DNA from: Fulvitalea axinellae | Lineage (GTDB): Bacteria > Bacteroidota > Bacteroidia > Cytophagales > Cyclobacteriaceae | Assembly (NCBI RefSeq): GCF_036492835.1 | Contig: NZ_AP025320.1 | Coordinates: 124,001-188,000 of the forward strand | Direction of reading: 5' to 3' | Length of the DNA stretch: 64,000 nucleotides | Shown: positions 15,857-25,099 of the stretch, in pieces | How positions within the stretch are numbered: the first letter of the stretch is position 1 | Layout: each line of letters opens with the position of its first letter | Program-made: the position numbers and the translations under genes | The notes under the pieces: model-generated | Told to the model about the DNA's origin: nothing | The model's database searches: none | What the model saw: the letters and a program-made list of their open reading frames with translations, nothing else

Positions 15857-17656
15857 CTAAGCATTCATCTCAATGCCCATTCGCTCCATTAGCTTCGAGG
15901 CGTTGAAACTTTTGCAGATTCCTTCCTTGAGTTTATAATCGAAATTGATCTCGTCGCCGTCGATGTCGCTTGAAAAATGGAAATTCTTCAGGTAAGAAGA
16001 TTCCACCGCCATTTGGCCCAGTTCCAAATCGTGTGTGGAAACCATACCGGTACATCCGTTTCTGTTTAGCTGACGAATCAAGGCCGCCGCGCCGGCGTGT
16101 CGGTCTTTTGAGTTTGTCCCTTTCAGAATTTCATCCAACATAAAGAACACGGGCACTCCCTCCCCCAATCGGTCCAGAAGCCCGCGGATACGGCGCAACT
16201 CGGCGTAGAACGACGACACGTTCTCTTCCAGACTGTCCGAAGTCCGCATGCCAGTGTAGACTTGCATTACAGATATGCGCATGGAATCCGCGCAAACCGG
16301 AGCGCCGCCAAGCGCCAAAACGGCGTTTACGCCAACGGTACGCAAGAACGTACTCTTGCCGGACATATTCGACCCTGTAACCAAACAGACGCTCCCGTCG
16401 CCGGAAAGGCCGAAGTCATTTGTCACCCGCCTGTCGGACGGGATAAGCGGATGGCCCAAACTCTCGGCCTCGAAGGCGTAACGTTCGTCTGTCACTTTCG
16501 GGAAACGGTAAGCGGGATTCGCAGCCGAAAAGCCCGAAATACTGGCCAAGGCTTCGATATTGCCCACGGCTTCGAACCACGACCTTATGCTGGATCCGTA
16601 TTTTTTGCGCCAGCGAACGGCTTTGATCAGCCAGTAGAGGTCCAACAGGAAAAGAATATCCATTGCCGGATAAAAGATATTGGCCCGGCTATTCAAGGCA
16701 AACAGAATCTTGTTAAGCTTTTCCACGGCCTCGGAAGCTTTGGTCCCCTCAAGGTCAAAAGTCCGCGCGAGCTCTTCCAAGGTTTCCGTCTTAAAACGTT
16801 GCGTTTCGATATGCTTGATCAAAGACTCGTAGCCCGCCAAGCTTTTTAAGGATTTCTCGCTTCCGTCGGTTACGGTTTTTACTGCCTTTTGCAACGAGAG
16901 CAGATAAAGCGTGTTCACTATCGCTAGCAAACCGGAAATGCCCAAAGGAATTATGTCGAAAAACGCCAATGCCAAAGACGTGATAAGCGCCAGCGATAGC
17001 AGGAAAAACAGGTAATAGAATTTGCCCCCGGGCATAATATAACTATCCGATTCCAGCCATTCGTACAGCCGGTCATCGGTGTTTTGTTTACCGGCGCTCA
17101 TTCTGCCTTTGGCCTGCAATTCCTGTCGCCATTCCATCCGCTCACCGAGTTCCAATACCGCCAATTGGCGGGCCTGTACCGTGTCCCGGTCCGCCGGAGC
17201 GGAGAGCCAAGTGGCCATTACTCTCCGGCCTTCCTCGGTATGTGCCCGGTTTACCAGGGCGTACAGCGAATTGTTTCCGAAAATATCGAGATCGGCCACG
17301 TATGCGTGCGCAGGGTCGGTAAACTCGTCGCCACCGTCCAGACCTTTTAAGTCTCCGGAAATACGCCTTAGCTCTTCGGCGTTTATTTCGGCCAGACAAC
17401 GGTAGAATTCTTTCCGCTTGACGGTACGTCGGTGCCAGATAATCAAAACGACGAATACGCAGACAAAGACCAACCCGGTCATCCACATCGCCTCCCCGTT
17501 CTTGATGTTGGCCAAATAGACTTCCAGCACAATCGCTATGGAAAACCAAACCAACCGGGCGGTGCTCAAGATCCGGTATCTTTTTAATTCGTTCTGAAAA
17601 AGGCCACGGAAATGGGCTTCCCGCTCCTGAAAAATTTCGCTAACGTCTTTACTCAT
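15857..17656 (-). CDS. Membrane-associated MutS-family ATPase (not classical mismatch repair MutS)
   Basis: The 599-aa protein has the MutS C-terminal ATPase: Walker A GSNMSGKSTFLRT (about residues 428-440), Walker B FFMLDEILKGTN (about 505-520) and VSTHDLELG. It lacks the mismatch-binding domain and instead has two hydrophobic pairs, at about 34-75 and 212-258. Such membrane MutS homologues are common in Bacteroidota and their task is unknown; they are usually mis-annotated as DNA mismatch repair proteins. The coiled-coil lever region around residues 265-320 is retained. A 251-bp gap separates its start from the divergent peptidase gene. No operon partner is visible. Confidence 0.85.
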   Translation of the reverse strand: MSKDVSEIFQEREAHFRGLFQNELKRYRILSTARLVWFSIAIVLEVYLANIKNGEAMWMTGLVFVCVFVVLIIWHRRTVKRKEFYRCLAEINAEELRRISGDLKGLDGGDEFTDPAHAYVADLDIFGNNSLYALVNRAHTEEGRRVMATWLSAPADRDTVQARQLAVLELGERMEWRQELQAKGRMSAGKQNTDDRLYEWLESDSYIMPGGKFYYLFFLLSLALITSLALAFFDIIPLGISGLLAIVNTLYLLSLQKAVKTVTDGSEKSLKSLAGYESLIKHIETQRFKTETLEELARTFDLEGTKASEAVEKLNKILFALNSRANIFYPAMDILFLLDLYWLIKAVRWRKKYGSSIRSWFEAVGNIEALASISGFSAANPAYRFPKVTDERYAFEAESLGHPLIPSDRRVTNDFGLSGDGSVCLVTGSNMSGKSTFLRTVGVNAVLALGGAPVCADSMRISVMQVYTGMRTSDSLEENVSSFYAELRRIRGLLDRLGEGVPVFFMLDEILKGTNSKDRHAGAAALIRQLNRNGCTGMVSTHDLELGQMAVESSYLKNFHFSSDIDGDEINFDYKLKEGICKSFNASKLMERMGIEMNA

Positions 17657-17907
17657 GTTTCGCTTGAAATAATTTACTCAGTAATATAAAAACAGCACCG
17701 CTCCGAACAAACAGAATTCGGACAATAAACCCATACTCCGATACCGATGGGAAATGAGAAGTAAAGACGGAAACATTCGCTTAGGAAATACGGTAAGTCT
17801 CCCGATTTTCTTACAGCCTGCCCCGCTCATTTGCGCTTTGGTTTATCTTATGTATTCAAATATCCTAAAGCGCTTCCTGATCCGTTTCGAATCTTCCCTC
17901 CGACATT

Positions 17908-19356
17908 ATGAAAAAAAACGTATCAACTCTCATCCTCGTCGTTCTTCTCGCATTGGCCGGGCTGTTGCTTGCCCGTACGTTAATATTCAGCTCAAAACAG
18001 ATCGATGCCAAAACGGCGGAAGTGATCCCGCTGGATAACCACGTTGCGGAAACCCTCTCCCGGGCCATCAAATGCCAAACGGTCTCTTACGAGAACAAAG
18101 CGCCCAACGGACCCGAATTCCGAAAACTTCACGAAATTCTGAGAGAAGCTTTCCCAATGGCTCACCAAAAACTGAGCGTCGACACCATTAACCAATATAG
18201 CCTGCTGTTTACGTGGAAAGGCCGTGACAAATACAAAAAGCCCTTGCTCCTGCTTGCTCACCAAGACGTAGTGCCCGCCGGCGACGACTGGAAAGAGCCT
18301 CCGTTCTCCGGAAAAATCGTGCAGGACACCATCTGGGGCCGTGGTTCGCTGGACGACAAGGTGGCCGTAGTAAGCATTCTCCAAGCCGTGGAATCGTTGC
18401 TGAAAAATAATTTCGTTCCCGAAAGGGATATACTCTTGGCTTTTGGTCATGATGAGGAAATCGGCGGAAGCCAAGGAGCGGAAAAAATCGCGGAGCATTT
18501 GAAATCGCAGGGAATAGAAGCGGAATTCGTACTTGACGAGGGTTTGATGATAACGCAAGGTATGGTGCCGGGCATCGAGAAAGACGTGGCGCTGATAGGC
18601 ATTGCGGAAAAAGGCTACCTGAATGTAGATATCACCGCTGTGGTGGACGGCGGGCATTCGTCCATGCCCAAAACTTACGGAGCCATAGACGCCGTGGCCC
18701 GGGCGATCACCAAACTCAACGAAAGCCCGTTTACGGCGCATATCACACCACCGGTGGACGAATTTCTGGACCATATCGGCCCCGAGATGTCGTTCACTTA
18801 CCGTGTGGTGTTCGCCAACCGCTGGCTTTTCGACCCGATGATTATCGGCATTTACGAAAAAACGCCCGCCGGCAACGCACTAGTCCGCACCACCATGGCC
18901 ACAACTATTTTCGACGCCGGCTACAAAGCCAACGTAGTGCCCCGAAAAGCGAGCTCGACGGTGAATATAAGAATGCTCCCCGGCGACGACCGCGAACAGG
19001 TGCTTTGGCAAATGCACCACTCTATCGACACCACGCTGGTAAAACTCCATGCGATGGAATACGAATACGCCTCGGCTTCGAAAGTTTCGAGCACCAAAAC
19101 GTTCGGATACAAAGCCGTAGCCACTACGGTAAGGGAAATTTTTCCGGAAAGCCTGACCGCCCCGAACCTCCTTATCGCCGGGACGGATTCGAAACATTAT
19201 TCCGGAATCAGCCCGAATATCTATCGCTTTCTTCCCGTCAGGATCAATCCTGCCAGTGTAGAACAAATTCACGGCAAAAACGAGCGCATAGCTATCCAAG
19301 ATCTGAAAAACTGCGTGCGGTTTTACCGAAGGCTAATACAGAATACCTGCAAGTGA
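17908..19356 (+). CDS. M20 family metallopeptidase (carboxypeptidase S-like), membrane-anchored or exported
   Basis: The 482-aa protein begins with an uncleaved-looking N-terminal membrane segment (STLILVVLLALAGLLLARTLIF). The M20 metal motifs are in order: LLLAHQDVVP, WGRGSLDDK, FGHDEEIGG and, near the end, GTDSKHY. The length and VEQIHGKNERI near the C-terminus fit the Gly-X carboxypeptidase/PM20D1 branch, which hydrolyses dipeptides or N-acyl amino acids with two zinc ions. The start is the ATG before KKNVSTL. It converges on the deacetylase gene with only 14 bp between stops and no clear terminator. Confidence 0.92.
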   Translation: MKKNVSTLILVVLLALAGLLLARTLIFSSKQIDAKTAEVIPLDNHVAETLSRAIKCQTVSYENKAPNGPEFRKLHEILREAFPMAHQKLSVDTINQYSLLFTWKGRDKYKKPLLLLAHQDVVPAGDDWKEPPFSGKIVQDTIWGRGSLDDKVAVVSILQAVESLLKNNFVPERDILLAFGHDEEIGGSQGAEKIAEHLKSQGIEAEFVLDEGLMITQGMVPGIEKDVALIGIAEKGYLNVDITAVVDGGHSSMPKTYGAIDAVARAITKLNESPFTAHITPPVDEFLDHIGPEMSFTYRVVFANRWLFDPMIIGIYEKTPAGNALVRTTMATTIFDAGYKANVVPRKASSTVNIRMLPGDDREQVLWQMHHSIDTTLVKLHAMEYEYASASKVSSTKTFGYKAVATTVREIFPESLTAPNLLIAGTDSKHYSGISPNIYRFLPVRINPASVEQIHGKNERIAIQDLKNCVRFYRRLIQNTCK

Positions 19357-19370
19357 CCTGCTGGCGCAAT

Positions 19371-20447
19371 CTATTTTTTCCAACGGAAACGCTCGACCCT
19401 GGCCAAGAAAGAAAACACATCCTTGGCTATGGCACCTCTGGGAACCCGATAAGGATCTTGGTTTGGGCGCACAATATCTTTCTCTACGGTTACCGCCAAG
19501 TCGAAATATTTGGAGGCTATTTCGCACGAGATATCATCATGGTCGCCAAAAGGGAATGACAGATACCGGACAGGCTGATTGATCAGACGCTCAAGATCCG
19601 CCTTGGATTCCCTCATTTCGGTGTCTACCCTTTGTTTCTGTTCTTCCACAGTCTCAAAATCCAGCCTTTCGGGAAATCTGTTTTCCAAATCCTTGATCAA
19701 GGTTTGGGCATAATCAGGCTTCTCGAAGAAATCCTTTCCCAGACTTTGAATGTAATCTTTCACCTCAGGCTTTAGCTTCCCTTGCCTTACGGCGATGTTG
19801 TTTCTGCTGGGAAATACCGGCAACCCGATATACGGACATTCGCCATAGCGATTCACGTCACTGTAATGCACACCGTATTTGGGATGCGACTTCGTATTGC
19901 GGTTATCCCAAACTCCCAAGATTCGATCTTCATAGAATGACCGAGCATGCACGTTAAGGTGGCCCTCAACATCAAAATGATCTTTAACGGAGTTCAACTC
20001 CGATACGCTCATGAAGTCGGGCGATTTTCCCTCGACAAAAAACTGTGTGTTAGCCTCGCCCATTGTCACTGGCTCCACCAATTCGGAAAAGGCTACTTTC
20101 CCGTTCCAATAATCTTCCAGAGTCGGCCTCATCTTCCCGATGTCCGCATCTTGGTTAATCCGCGAAGCCACCGCAAACAAGGTCGCCTTAATCTTATGTT
20201 TCTTCAGTAATGGATAAGCGTAGACTAAATTGTCAACATAGCCATCATCAAAAGTTATCACCACCGAAGTACGCTTCGGCTTCCATTCGCCTTTCAAATA
20301 AGCGTGTACCTCATCCAGAGTTACAATATCAAAAAACTGTTTCAGGTATCGTAACTCAAAGTCAAACTGTCTCCACGAAGGTTCATAGCCTAACCGGGGA
20401 AGAATCTTATGGTAATATATTATGAATAGATTAGGACTCGCCTTCAT
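19371..20447 (-). CDS. Polysaccharide deacetylase (NodB/CE4) family protein
   Basis: The frame opens at 20525, but MKASPNLFIIYYHKILP at 20447 is the natural start: it resembles other family members and overlaps the end of the glycosyltransferase gene by 17 bp, suggesting translational coupling. The 358-aa protein carries the NodB motif VVITFDDGYVDN with the metal-binding Asp pair, then HKIKATLFAVAS, and a C-terminal YLSFPFGDHDDIS block. Family members remove acetyl or other acyl groups from polysaccharides. With the GT4 gene it probably modifies a capsule or exopolysaccharide. No signal peptide is visible, so it may act in the cytoplasm on lipid-linked precursors. Confidence 0.88.
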   Translation of the reverse strand: MKASPNLFIIYYHKILPRLGYEPSWRQFDFELRYLKQFFDIVTLDEVHAYLKGEWKPKRTSVVITFDDGYVDNLVYAYPLLKKHKIKATLFAVASRINQDADIGKMRPTLEDYWNGKVAFSELVEPVTMGEANTQFFVEGKSPDFMSVSELNSVKDHFDVEGHLNVHARSFYEDRILGVWDNRNTKSHPKYGVHYSDVNRYGECPYIGLPVFPSRNNIAVRQGKLKPEVKDYIQSLGKDFFEKPDYAQTLIKDLENRFPERLDFETVEEQKQRVDTEMRESKADLERLINQPVRYLSFPFGDHDDISCEIASKYFDLAVTVEKDIVRPNQDPYRVPRGAIAKDVFSFLARVERFRWKK

Positions 20448-21546
20448 AGATCTCATCGAATAATTGTATATACTTCTCCACAGTCTTTTTGATAGAGAAC
20501 GTTTCTCCTGTCCGCTTCGCCTCACGTATAATGCGTTCCTCTTCTTCTGGGCTAAGCCCTAACATTTTCTCCATCTTTGCGGTCATTCCCTCAAAATCAC
20601 CGACAGGGACCGTAAAGCCGTTTTCTCCGTCTTTCAAGTAACTCCCAATGCCACCGGCCAAGGTAGATAAAGTCACTTTTCCCATAATCATAGCTTGGAT
20701 AACTGAGCCCGCCACGCCCTCAAGGTTGGACGACAAAACATAATAATCGGCCATATCCAACAGTGCGGGAACGTCATTACGGTAACCTAAGCCAATCACC
20801 CGGTTGCCTACGTTCATTTTACGGGCATGCTCCATGGCCACAGTATCGGTTGATCCTCCGGCCAACACAAGCAATGCGTCAGTGTCTTTTACTTTGGCGA
20901 AAGCCTCTATAAGTTTGTCTTGTGCCTTAACTTTAGGGTTCCAGTTCGCTACGTTTATAAAGACTTTCTTGTCCTCCGCTATTCCCAATTCCTTTCTCAA
21001 GCGTATGCGGTTTTCCGTATTCGGCTGGAAAAGATCCGTCGGCACTCCACTTTGTATCGTCACCAACTTTTCCGGGTAAAAGTTATCTCGCTTCATTTGC
21101 TCGGTAACTCCTTCCGACACTACCACAATCTTATCGGCGATATGGTACTTGAAAATCTTCGACAACCATCCCGACTTCCGTCCCGACCGTTTGACGCTTA
21201 TTATGCAGGGTTTGGTACGCATAAATAACTTGGCAATGGACAAATAGCCCACAACCTTCGGTGAATTGGCCACGACAAAATCAAACCCCTCCCTATCAAT
21301 AATACCGGCCAATCGCCTAGCTTGGGAAATGCTCCAACGGCTATTCTTGCCTATATATTCGTACACGTGTTCAGTCACATCAAATGGACGTAGCTTATCA
21401 CGCATCTCATCATATTGATCCGCTAAAGCAATGTGAACGTCAATCCCTTCCTTTTTCAGACCTTTGGTTACCAAATAAGTCTGTTCTTTTGTGCCTCCCC
21501 AACCAACTCCGTTGATTAGCATCAAGACTTTGTAATTCCTATTCAT
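20431..21546 (-). CDS. GT4 family glycosyltransferase
   Basis: The start is set at MNRNYKVLMLINGVGWGGTKEQ (21546), with a G-rich leader (GGGGGGCTGAAAT) 8 bases before it; the frame extends 8 codons more without support. The 371-aa protein has the GT-B fold: an N-terminal GGTKEQTYLV nucleotide-sugar-side loop, SGVPTDLFQPN in the middle, and the donor-binding ADYYVLSSNLEGVAGSVIQAM with LAGGIGSYLKDGENGFTVPVGD in the C-terminal half. It resembles WaaG/lipopolysaccharide-type or capsule transferases that use nucleotide sugars with retention. It is coupled to the deacetylase gene downstream, giving a two-gene surface-polysaccharide operon beside the plasmid replication gene. Confidence 0.92.
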   Translation of the reverse strand: MNRNYKVLMLINGVGWGGTKEQTYLVTKGLKKEGIDVHIALADQYDEMRDKLRPFDVTEHVYEYIGKNSRWSISQARRLAGIIDREGFDFVVANSPKVVGYLSIAKLFMRTKPCIISVKRSGRKSGWLSKIFKYHIADKIVVVSEGVTEQMKRDNFYPEKLVTIQSGVPTDLFQPNTENRIRLRKELGIAEDKKVFINVANWNPKVKAQDKLIEAFAKVKDTDALLVLAGGSTDTVAMEHARKMNVGNRVIGLGYRNDVPALLDMADYYVLSSNLEGVAGSVIQAMIMGKVTLSTLAGGIGSYLKDGENGFTVPVGDFEGMTAKMEKMLGLSPEEEERIIREAKRTGETFSIKKTVEKYIQLFDEIYEGES

Positions 21547-21853
21547 TATATATTTCAGCCCCCCTATCAAACAATCAAAAATCCCACAGGAGAAACTCTG
21601 TTATTCCGTTAAACTAACATTTGACAAAAATACTCAAGTTATCAAGCCCCTTGAGATAGCGTTGAAAAAATAGTAGAGCTATTTTATTGCAAGATGGTTT
21701 TTCCAATAAAAAACTTTCGTTCACTACTCGAAATTCGCATGATCACATCATTTAAACCAAATACAGGAATAGAACGATACGAAAACTAAATCAAACAGAT
21801 TTATAGTCATTTAGAAAATGATGTTTTCCAAAATTATACATCAGCGCTATTTA
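21547..21853. other. AT-rich gap between repB and the glycosyltransferase gene
   Basis: Nothing recognisable is seen. It is AT-rich and would hold the promoter of the two-gene glycosyltransferase operon and the end of the repB transcript. No strong hairpin with T-tract was found. Confidence 0.4.
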
Positions 21854-23311
21854 TCAATCTTCTATCTCAAAACCGTGTTTGGCTTTGGCGTATGAAGCAA
21901 GGCTTTTTATCAGTTCCTGAGCGCTGTCGTCAAGTTTGTTTTCGATAAGCCACGTTCCGTAAAATCCCAAAGCAGTCTCGCTCGGTTGGTCGGCCTCCCA
22001 TTCGGCTATGAATTTTTTCAGATAAGAATTTGACGACGTTTCCAAGTCGAAAAGGTATTCGGCCTGATCGTCTTCGGTTGCTTCGGCCAAAAGACGACGT
22101 TTTAGGTTTTTCAAATACTCGTCATACTCCGCGGATATTTCCTGTTTCTTTCGCTCGTAGCTCTGTTTCCTTTCCCGCTCTTCCGCCAACTTTCTTTTGC
22201 GGTCGGCCTCAGCGGACATTCCCTCAAATTCCTCCTGATAATAACCCGATTTCAGAGCCGTAATCAGATAACCCGTCTTGTTTGCCACCTCGTCCAAAGC
22301 GCTTACCTTCTTCACATAAAAATCGGTCAATGCCTTTCCGTACTTCTGTTCCAGTTTCTGGATAGTTGCCGGCTTTATTCCCGTTGCCGGTTTGGCAGCC
22401 GCTTTTCCTTCCGCCACTAGGTCCAGGCTTAACTGGCCCGCTTCCTGTTCCGCTACAATCCAAGCCGGGCTTTCCTCCATTGCAGGCGCTACCGGTTTTT
22501 CTTTCTTTTTCTTTGGCTTCTTTTCGGCTTTCTCCTTCGGAATCATCGGAGGCGAAGGCAAAAGTGTCATATCCATTTTGTCTTCCTGATTCTCCTGTTC
22601 GGAAGGTACGTTCTGCACGTTTTTCGACATATGGAAAATCAGCCCGACCACTTTACGGCCTTTTTTCTCCACTTCATACTCCACGTAAATATCGGACAAG
22701 GCGTTTATTTCCTTTACCGACACTTCGATCACATATTTCTTAAAATCGAAAAAGCGGTTGTACTTATCACCCACATACAGCATATCTTTCAAGTATTCCA
22801 AATCGAATTTCCTCGACCGGATTTTGGGATAATATTGCGCCAGCAATTCGTAAATACGGATAGAATGGGCGCTGCGAAAGGAAAAGACGTGCTTGAGAAA
22901 ATAGCTGGTGTAATTGTCCTTTAGGTTCAGCAAGAAAGGTTTCATCTGCGGCGAGAACTGAACGGTGATAAAGTTCTTGCCTTTCTCGCCCTCGGCCACG
23001 CTAATAAAGGCCATCGAACGCCACTTGTCGCCCTGCTGTAGATAAATGGCGCTATTGGTAAGCCCCACCGCCGCCTCTCGGATATCGTTATATTGCTGGC
23101 CTTTCACCTTGTCGTTGGGCCCCAATCCCAAAATCTCCGAAATCGAGATATGGTAAGGGATAAAATCCGCGTCGGTGATTTTGATCCTCGCCGCCATCAG
23201 CAATATGATTCTCTGCTGCATCAACGTAAACCGGCTCTTGGAATTAATGAGCTCGTTACTCTTAACTATCTTGTAGTCCTTGTACATCTCCAGCGAGGTC
23301 TGCGTTTTCAT
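21854..23311 (-). CDS. repB: Replication initiator protein, Rep_3/RepB superfamily
   Basis: The N-terminal 230 residues match Rep_3 initiators: YKIVKSNELINSKSRFTLMQQRIILLMAARI, then the first winged helix with ISEILGLG, the linker FISVAEGEKGKNFITVQFSPQMKPFLLNLK, and the second winged helix with FSFRSAHSIRIYELLAQYY. Rep_3 proteins bind iterons as monomers to open the origin, and repress their own gene as dimers. The following ~250 residues are unusual: a Lys/Pro-rich linker (KEKAEKKPKKKKEKP) and a long helical, charged tail, so at 485 aa it is longer than a typical member. The gene is read away from the iteron arrays, with a palindrome just before its start. Confidence 0.93.
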   Translation of the reverse strand: MKTQTSLEMYKDYKIVKSNELINSKSRFTLMQQRIILLMAARIKITDADFIPYHISISEILGLGPNDKVKGQQYNDIREAAVGLTNSAIYLQQGDKWRSMAFISVAEGEKGKNFITVQFSPQMKPFLLNLKDNYTSYFLKHVFSFRSAHSIRIYELLAQYYPKIRSRKFDLEYLKDMLYVGDKYNRFFDFKKYVIEVSVKEINALSDIYVEYEVEKKGRKVVGLIFHMSKNVQNVPSEQENQEDKMDMTLLPSPPMIPKEKAEKKPKKKKEKPVAPAMEESPAWIVAEQEAGQLSLDLVAEGKAAAKPATGIKPATIQKLEQKYGKALTDFYVKKVSALDEVANKTGYLITALKSGYYQEEFEGMSAEADRKRKLAEERERKQSYERKKQEISAEYDEYLKNLKRRLLAEATEDDQAEYLFDLETSSNSYLKKFIAEWEADQPSETALGFYGTWLIENKLDDSAQELIKSLASYAKAKHGFEIED

Positions 23312-23324
23312 AAGCGTCGTTGAT

Positions 23325-23340
23325 CTTTTGGCGCCAAAAG
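23325..23340. promoter_or_regulatory. Perfect 16-bp palindrome before repB, likely Rep dimer operator
   Basis: CTTTTGGCGCCAAAAG lies 13 bp upstream of the repB ATG. It overlaps an iteron-like copy (AGCGAGAAATAATTAA, 23339-23354) in the same orientation as the left array. Palindromic operators made of iteron half-sites are the known autoregulation sites of Rep_3 plasmids; here the palindrome itself differs in sequence from the iteron. Confidence 0.6.
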
Positions 23341-23411
23341 CGAGAAATAATTAATTCGTCGTTCAAAATAGGGAAAACGAAAATAGACGCAAAGCACGGC
23401 GACATATTACG

Positions 23412-23636
23412 AACGAGATTTTCTTAAAAACTAGGCCATAAAACCGGCGCAGGTTCCTAAAAGTGAGTTTTTCTTAACCTGGCAGATCTTACACGTCACA
23501 ATTGGAAGCCCTAGAAGCGAGAAATTCTTAATCGAGAACCCTTTCTTTAGGCAAAGAATACGCTTGAAGTGAGCAAACCTTAACGGCAACTCCAAAACGA
23601 AGATTTTCGAAGCCCCTTAAGGTGAGTATTTCTTAA
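23412..23636 (-). repeat. Left iteron array, five copies spaced about 53 bp
   Basis: Copies read on the minus strand as TTAAGAAAAACTCACT-like units sit at 23412-23427, 23462-23477, 23516-23531, 23568-23583 and 23621-23636. Start-to-start distances are 50, 54, 52 and 53 bp, about five helical turns. A degenerate sixth copy at 23339-23354 overlaps the repB operator palindrome. Confidence 0.8.
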
Positions 23637-23693
23637 GAAGGGTAACGGAGGTATGCCTTTTAGGAAGCGATAGACACTTTCAATAGATGGTTT

Positions 23694-23920
23694 TTAAGAA
23701 AAGCTCGTCTAAAAGGAACTGTTTCAGCCTCTTTGGTTAAGAAAAACTCGTCTTTAAAGATTAAGCAAAACACCCATTTAAGAAAAACTCGCTATTGGTT
23801 AAGAATCTCTCGTACATAAATTAAGAATCTCTCGCCTAAGCTTAAGAAAAACTCGTTTTTTTTTAAGAATCCCTCACCTCAACTTAAGAAAAACTCGTTC
23901 TATATTAAGAAAAACTCGTC
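23694..23920 (+). repeat. Right iteron array, ten copies, mostly 21 bp apart
   Basis: Units TTAAGAAAAACTCGT or TTAAGAATCTCTCGT begin at 23694, 23737, 23761, 23778, 23799, 23821, 23842, 23863, 23884 and 23905. The last seven are 21-22 bp apart, two helical turns, so they present one face of the DNA. The copy at 23761 is degenerate. The array is in opposite orientation to the left one. Confidence 0.88.
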
Positions 23921-24085
23921 TGGAAGGCTTTTTAATAACTGAAAAACAATGAGTTACGATAACCGAAAACATTAAAAACAATTAAAAAAATAAAACAACA
24001 AAACATTTTTAAAGGAGAGAAAGCCCCTCGTTTTGTTGTCTGTTTTTTTCGTTTTAAAAAATGTAGAAAAGAGAAATGATATCCG

Positions 24086-25099
24086 TCAATTGAAAAGCTT
24101 AATGTAGCGTTCCAATTCAGCTTTCAATTTTTTCGCTTCTGTTAACTTCTTCTCGCCTTCTGATTCCTTAATTCGATTTATAGATTCAGTTAAGAAAAGT
24201 TCGCTTTCAACTATTTGTTTAGTTCTGACTTCCCACACAGGCTCTTCCTGTATTGTCGGTTTAGACGAGTCTTTCTTAACAGTTCGTTTCTCAACCCTAG
24301 CCTTTTCCGCTTGCGTTCCGATCTCTTTTTCCGATTCAAGTTTCGGAATAGAATCGGACTTCGAAAGGCTCTCGATATCGGCTTGCTTTACTTTGAGTTT
24401 GCCCGACAGAATTTTCGTTTTTATCTCCGGATTTTCTTCCGCCAGTTTGTCGAGTCCCGTTGCGTAGTTCGCCGCGCGTTTCACGCTTTTCGGACTCATA
24501 TTGTTCTCCTTGGCAATTCGTTCAGCAGAATTAGACTTTTCCTGTTTTTCGTTGTGTTTTGTCAAAGGGTCATTTTGGCCCATTGATTTCTCCCCAACGA
24601 AATCATGATTATCTATTTCCGTGTTTTCATTGTACTTTGTCAAAGGGTCATTTTGACCCATTGACCCTTTGTAACCGCCACGGTCTTCTTTTTCCCTATT
24701 GTAGCGAAGCCCCACCAAGTAGATTTTCTGCTCTTTGCTCAGGTTCCGTCGCCCAAGCTGGTTGTCGATCATCCAGTCTTTGGCGGTTTGCAGGTCACTT
24801 ACCTCAATCGCTTTCAGCGGAAAGTCGAGCCCGTGTGTGGTGCAGACCCGGTGGCGGTTGTGGCCGTCTACCAATACGTACTCGTCGGTTTGCTTATTGT
24901 GCCAATACAGCAAGGGCTCACGACACCCCTCTTTGAGTATGTTCGCTTCCAGCTGTTCGAATTCCTCGTCTACCAACGGCGGAATAAGGTCGCGGAGCTC
25001 GTCGTATATGCGGATTTTGTTCTTGATCTCGGCGTCTTGGGCCAGTTTCTTGTCTTTGGCCAAGGCTATAGTCGGGATCAGTCTTTTTCGTTTATTCAT
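24086..25099 (-). CDS. parB: ParB-like partition protein with internal duplication
   Basis: The 337-aa protein has a ParB/Srx-type domain: LVDEEFEQLEANILKEGCREPLLYW, VLVDGHNRHRVC and IDNQLGRRNLSKEQKIYLVGLRY, followed by a helix-turn-helix region with SAERIAKENNMSPKSVKRAANYATGLDKL. ParB proteins bind the centromere and load ParA-driven segregation. Residues about 145-190 contain SMGQNDPLTKYNE and again SMGQNDPLTKHNE 27 residues apart; the DNA is repeated too (about 24555-24595 and 24635-24670), a recent in-frame duplication in the linker between domains. The C-terminus is charged and helical. The gene overlaps parA by 8 bp, so both are translated together. Confidence 0.88.
   Translation of the reverse strand: MNKRKRLIPTIALAKDKKLAQDAEIKNKIRIYDELRDLIPPLVDEEFEQLEANILKEGCREPLLYWHNKQTDEYVLVDGHNRHRVCTTHGLDFPLKAIEVSDLQTAKDWMIDNQLGRRNLSKEQKIYLVGLRYNREKEDRGGYKGSMGQNDPLTKYNENTEIDNHDFVGEKSMGQNDPLTKHNEKQEKSNSAERIAKENNMSPKSVKRAANYATGLDKLAEENPEIKTKILSGKLKVKQADIESLSKSDSIPKLESEKEIGTQAEKARVEKRTVKKDSSKPTIQEEPVWEVRTKQIVESELFLTESINRIKESEGEKKLTEAKKLKAELERYIKLFN

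Larger units (their letters stand above)
23341..24060. other. Replication origin region (iterons plus AT-rich segment)
   Basis: The 774-bp gap between repB and parB holds both iteron arrays and then a very AT-rich stretch (23931-24060, long A runs), the likely DNA unwinding site. I found no clear DnaA box (TTATCCACA). The combination of repB, phased iterons, an AT-rich segment and parA/parB defines a plasmid or secondary-replicon origin. Confidence 0.82.

Noticed and set aside
23412-23920. Possible CRISPR array because of regularly spaced repeats
   Set aside because: Spacing in the right part is 21 bp with a 15-bp unit, leaving 6-base spacers, the orientation inverts between halves, and repB is adjacent; these are iterons.
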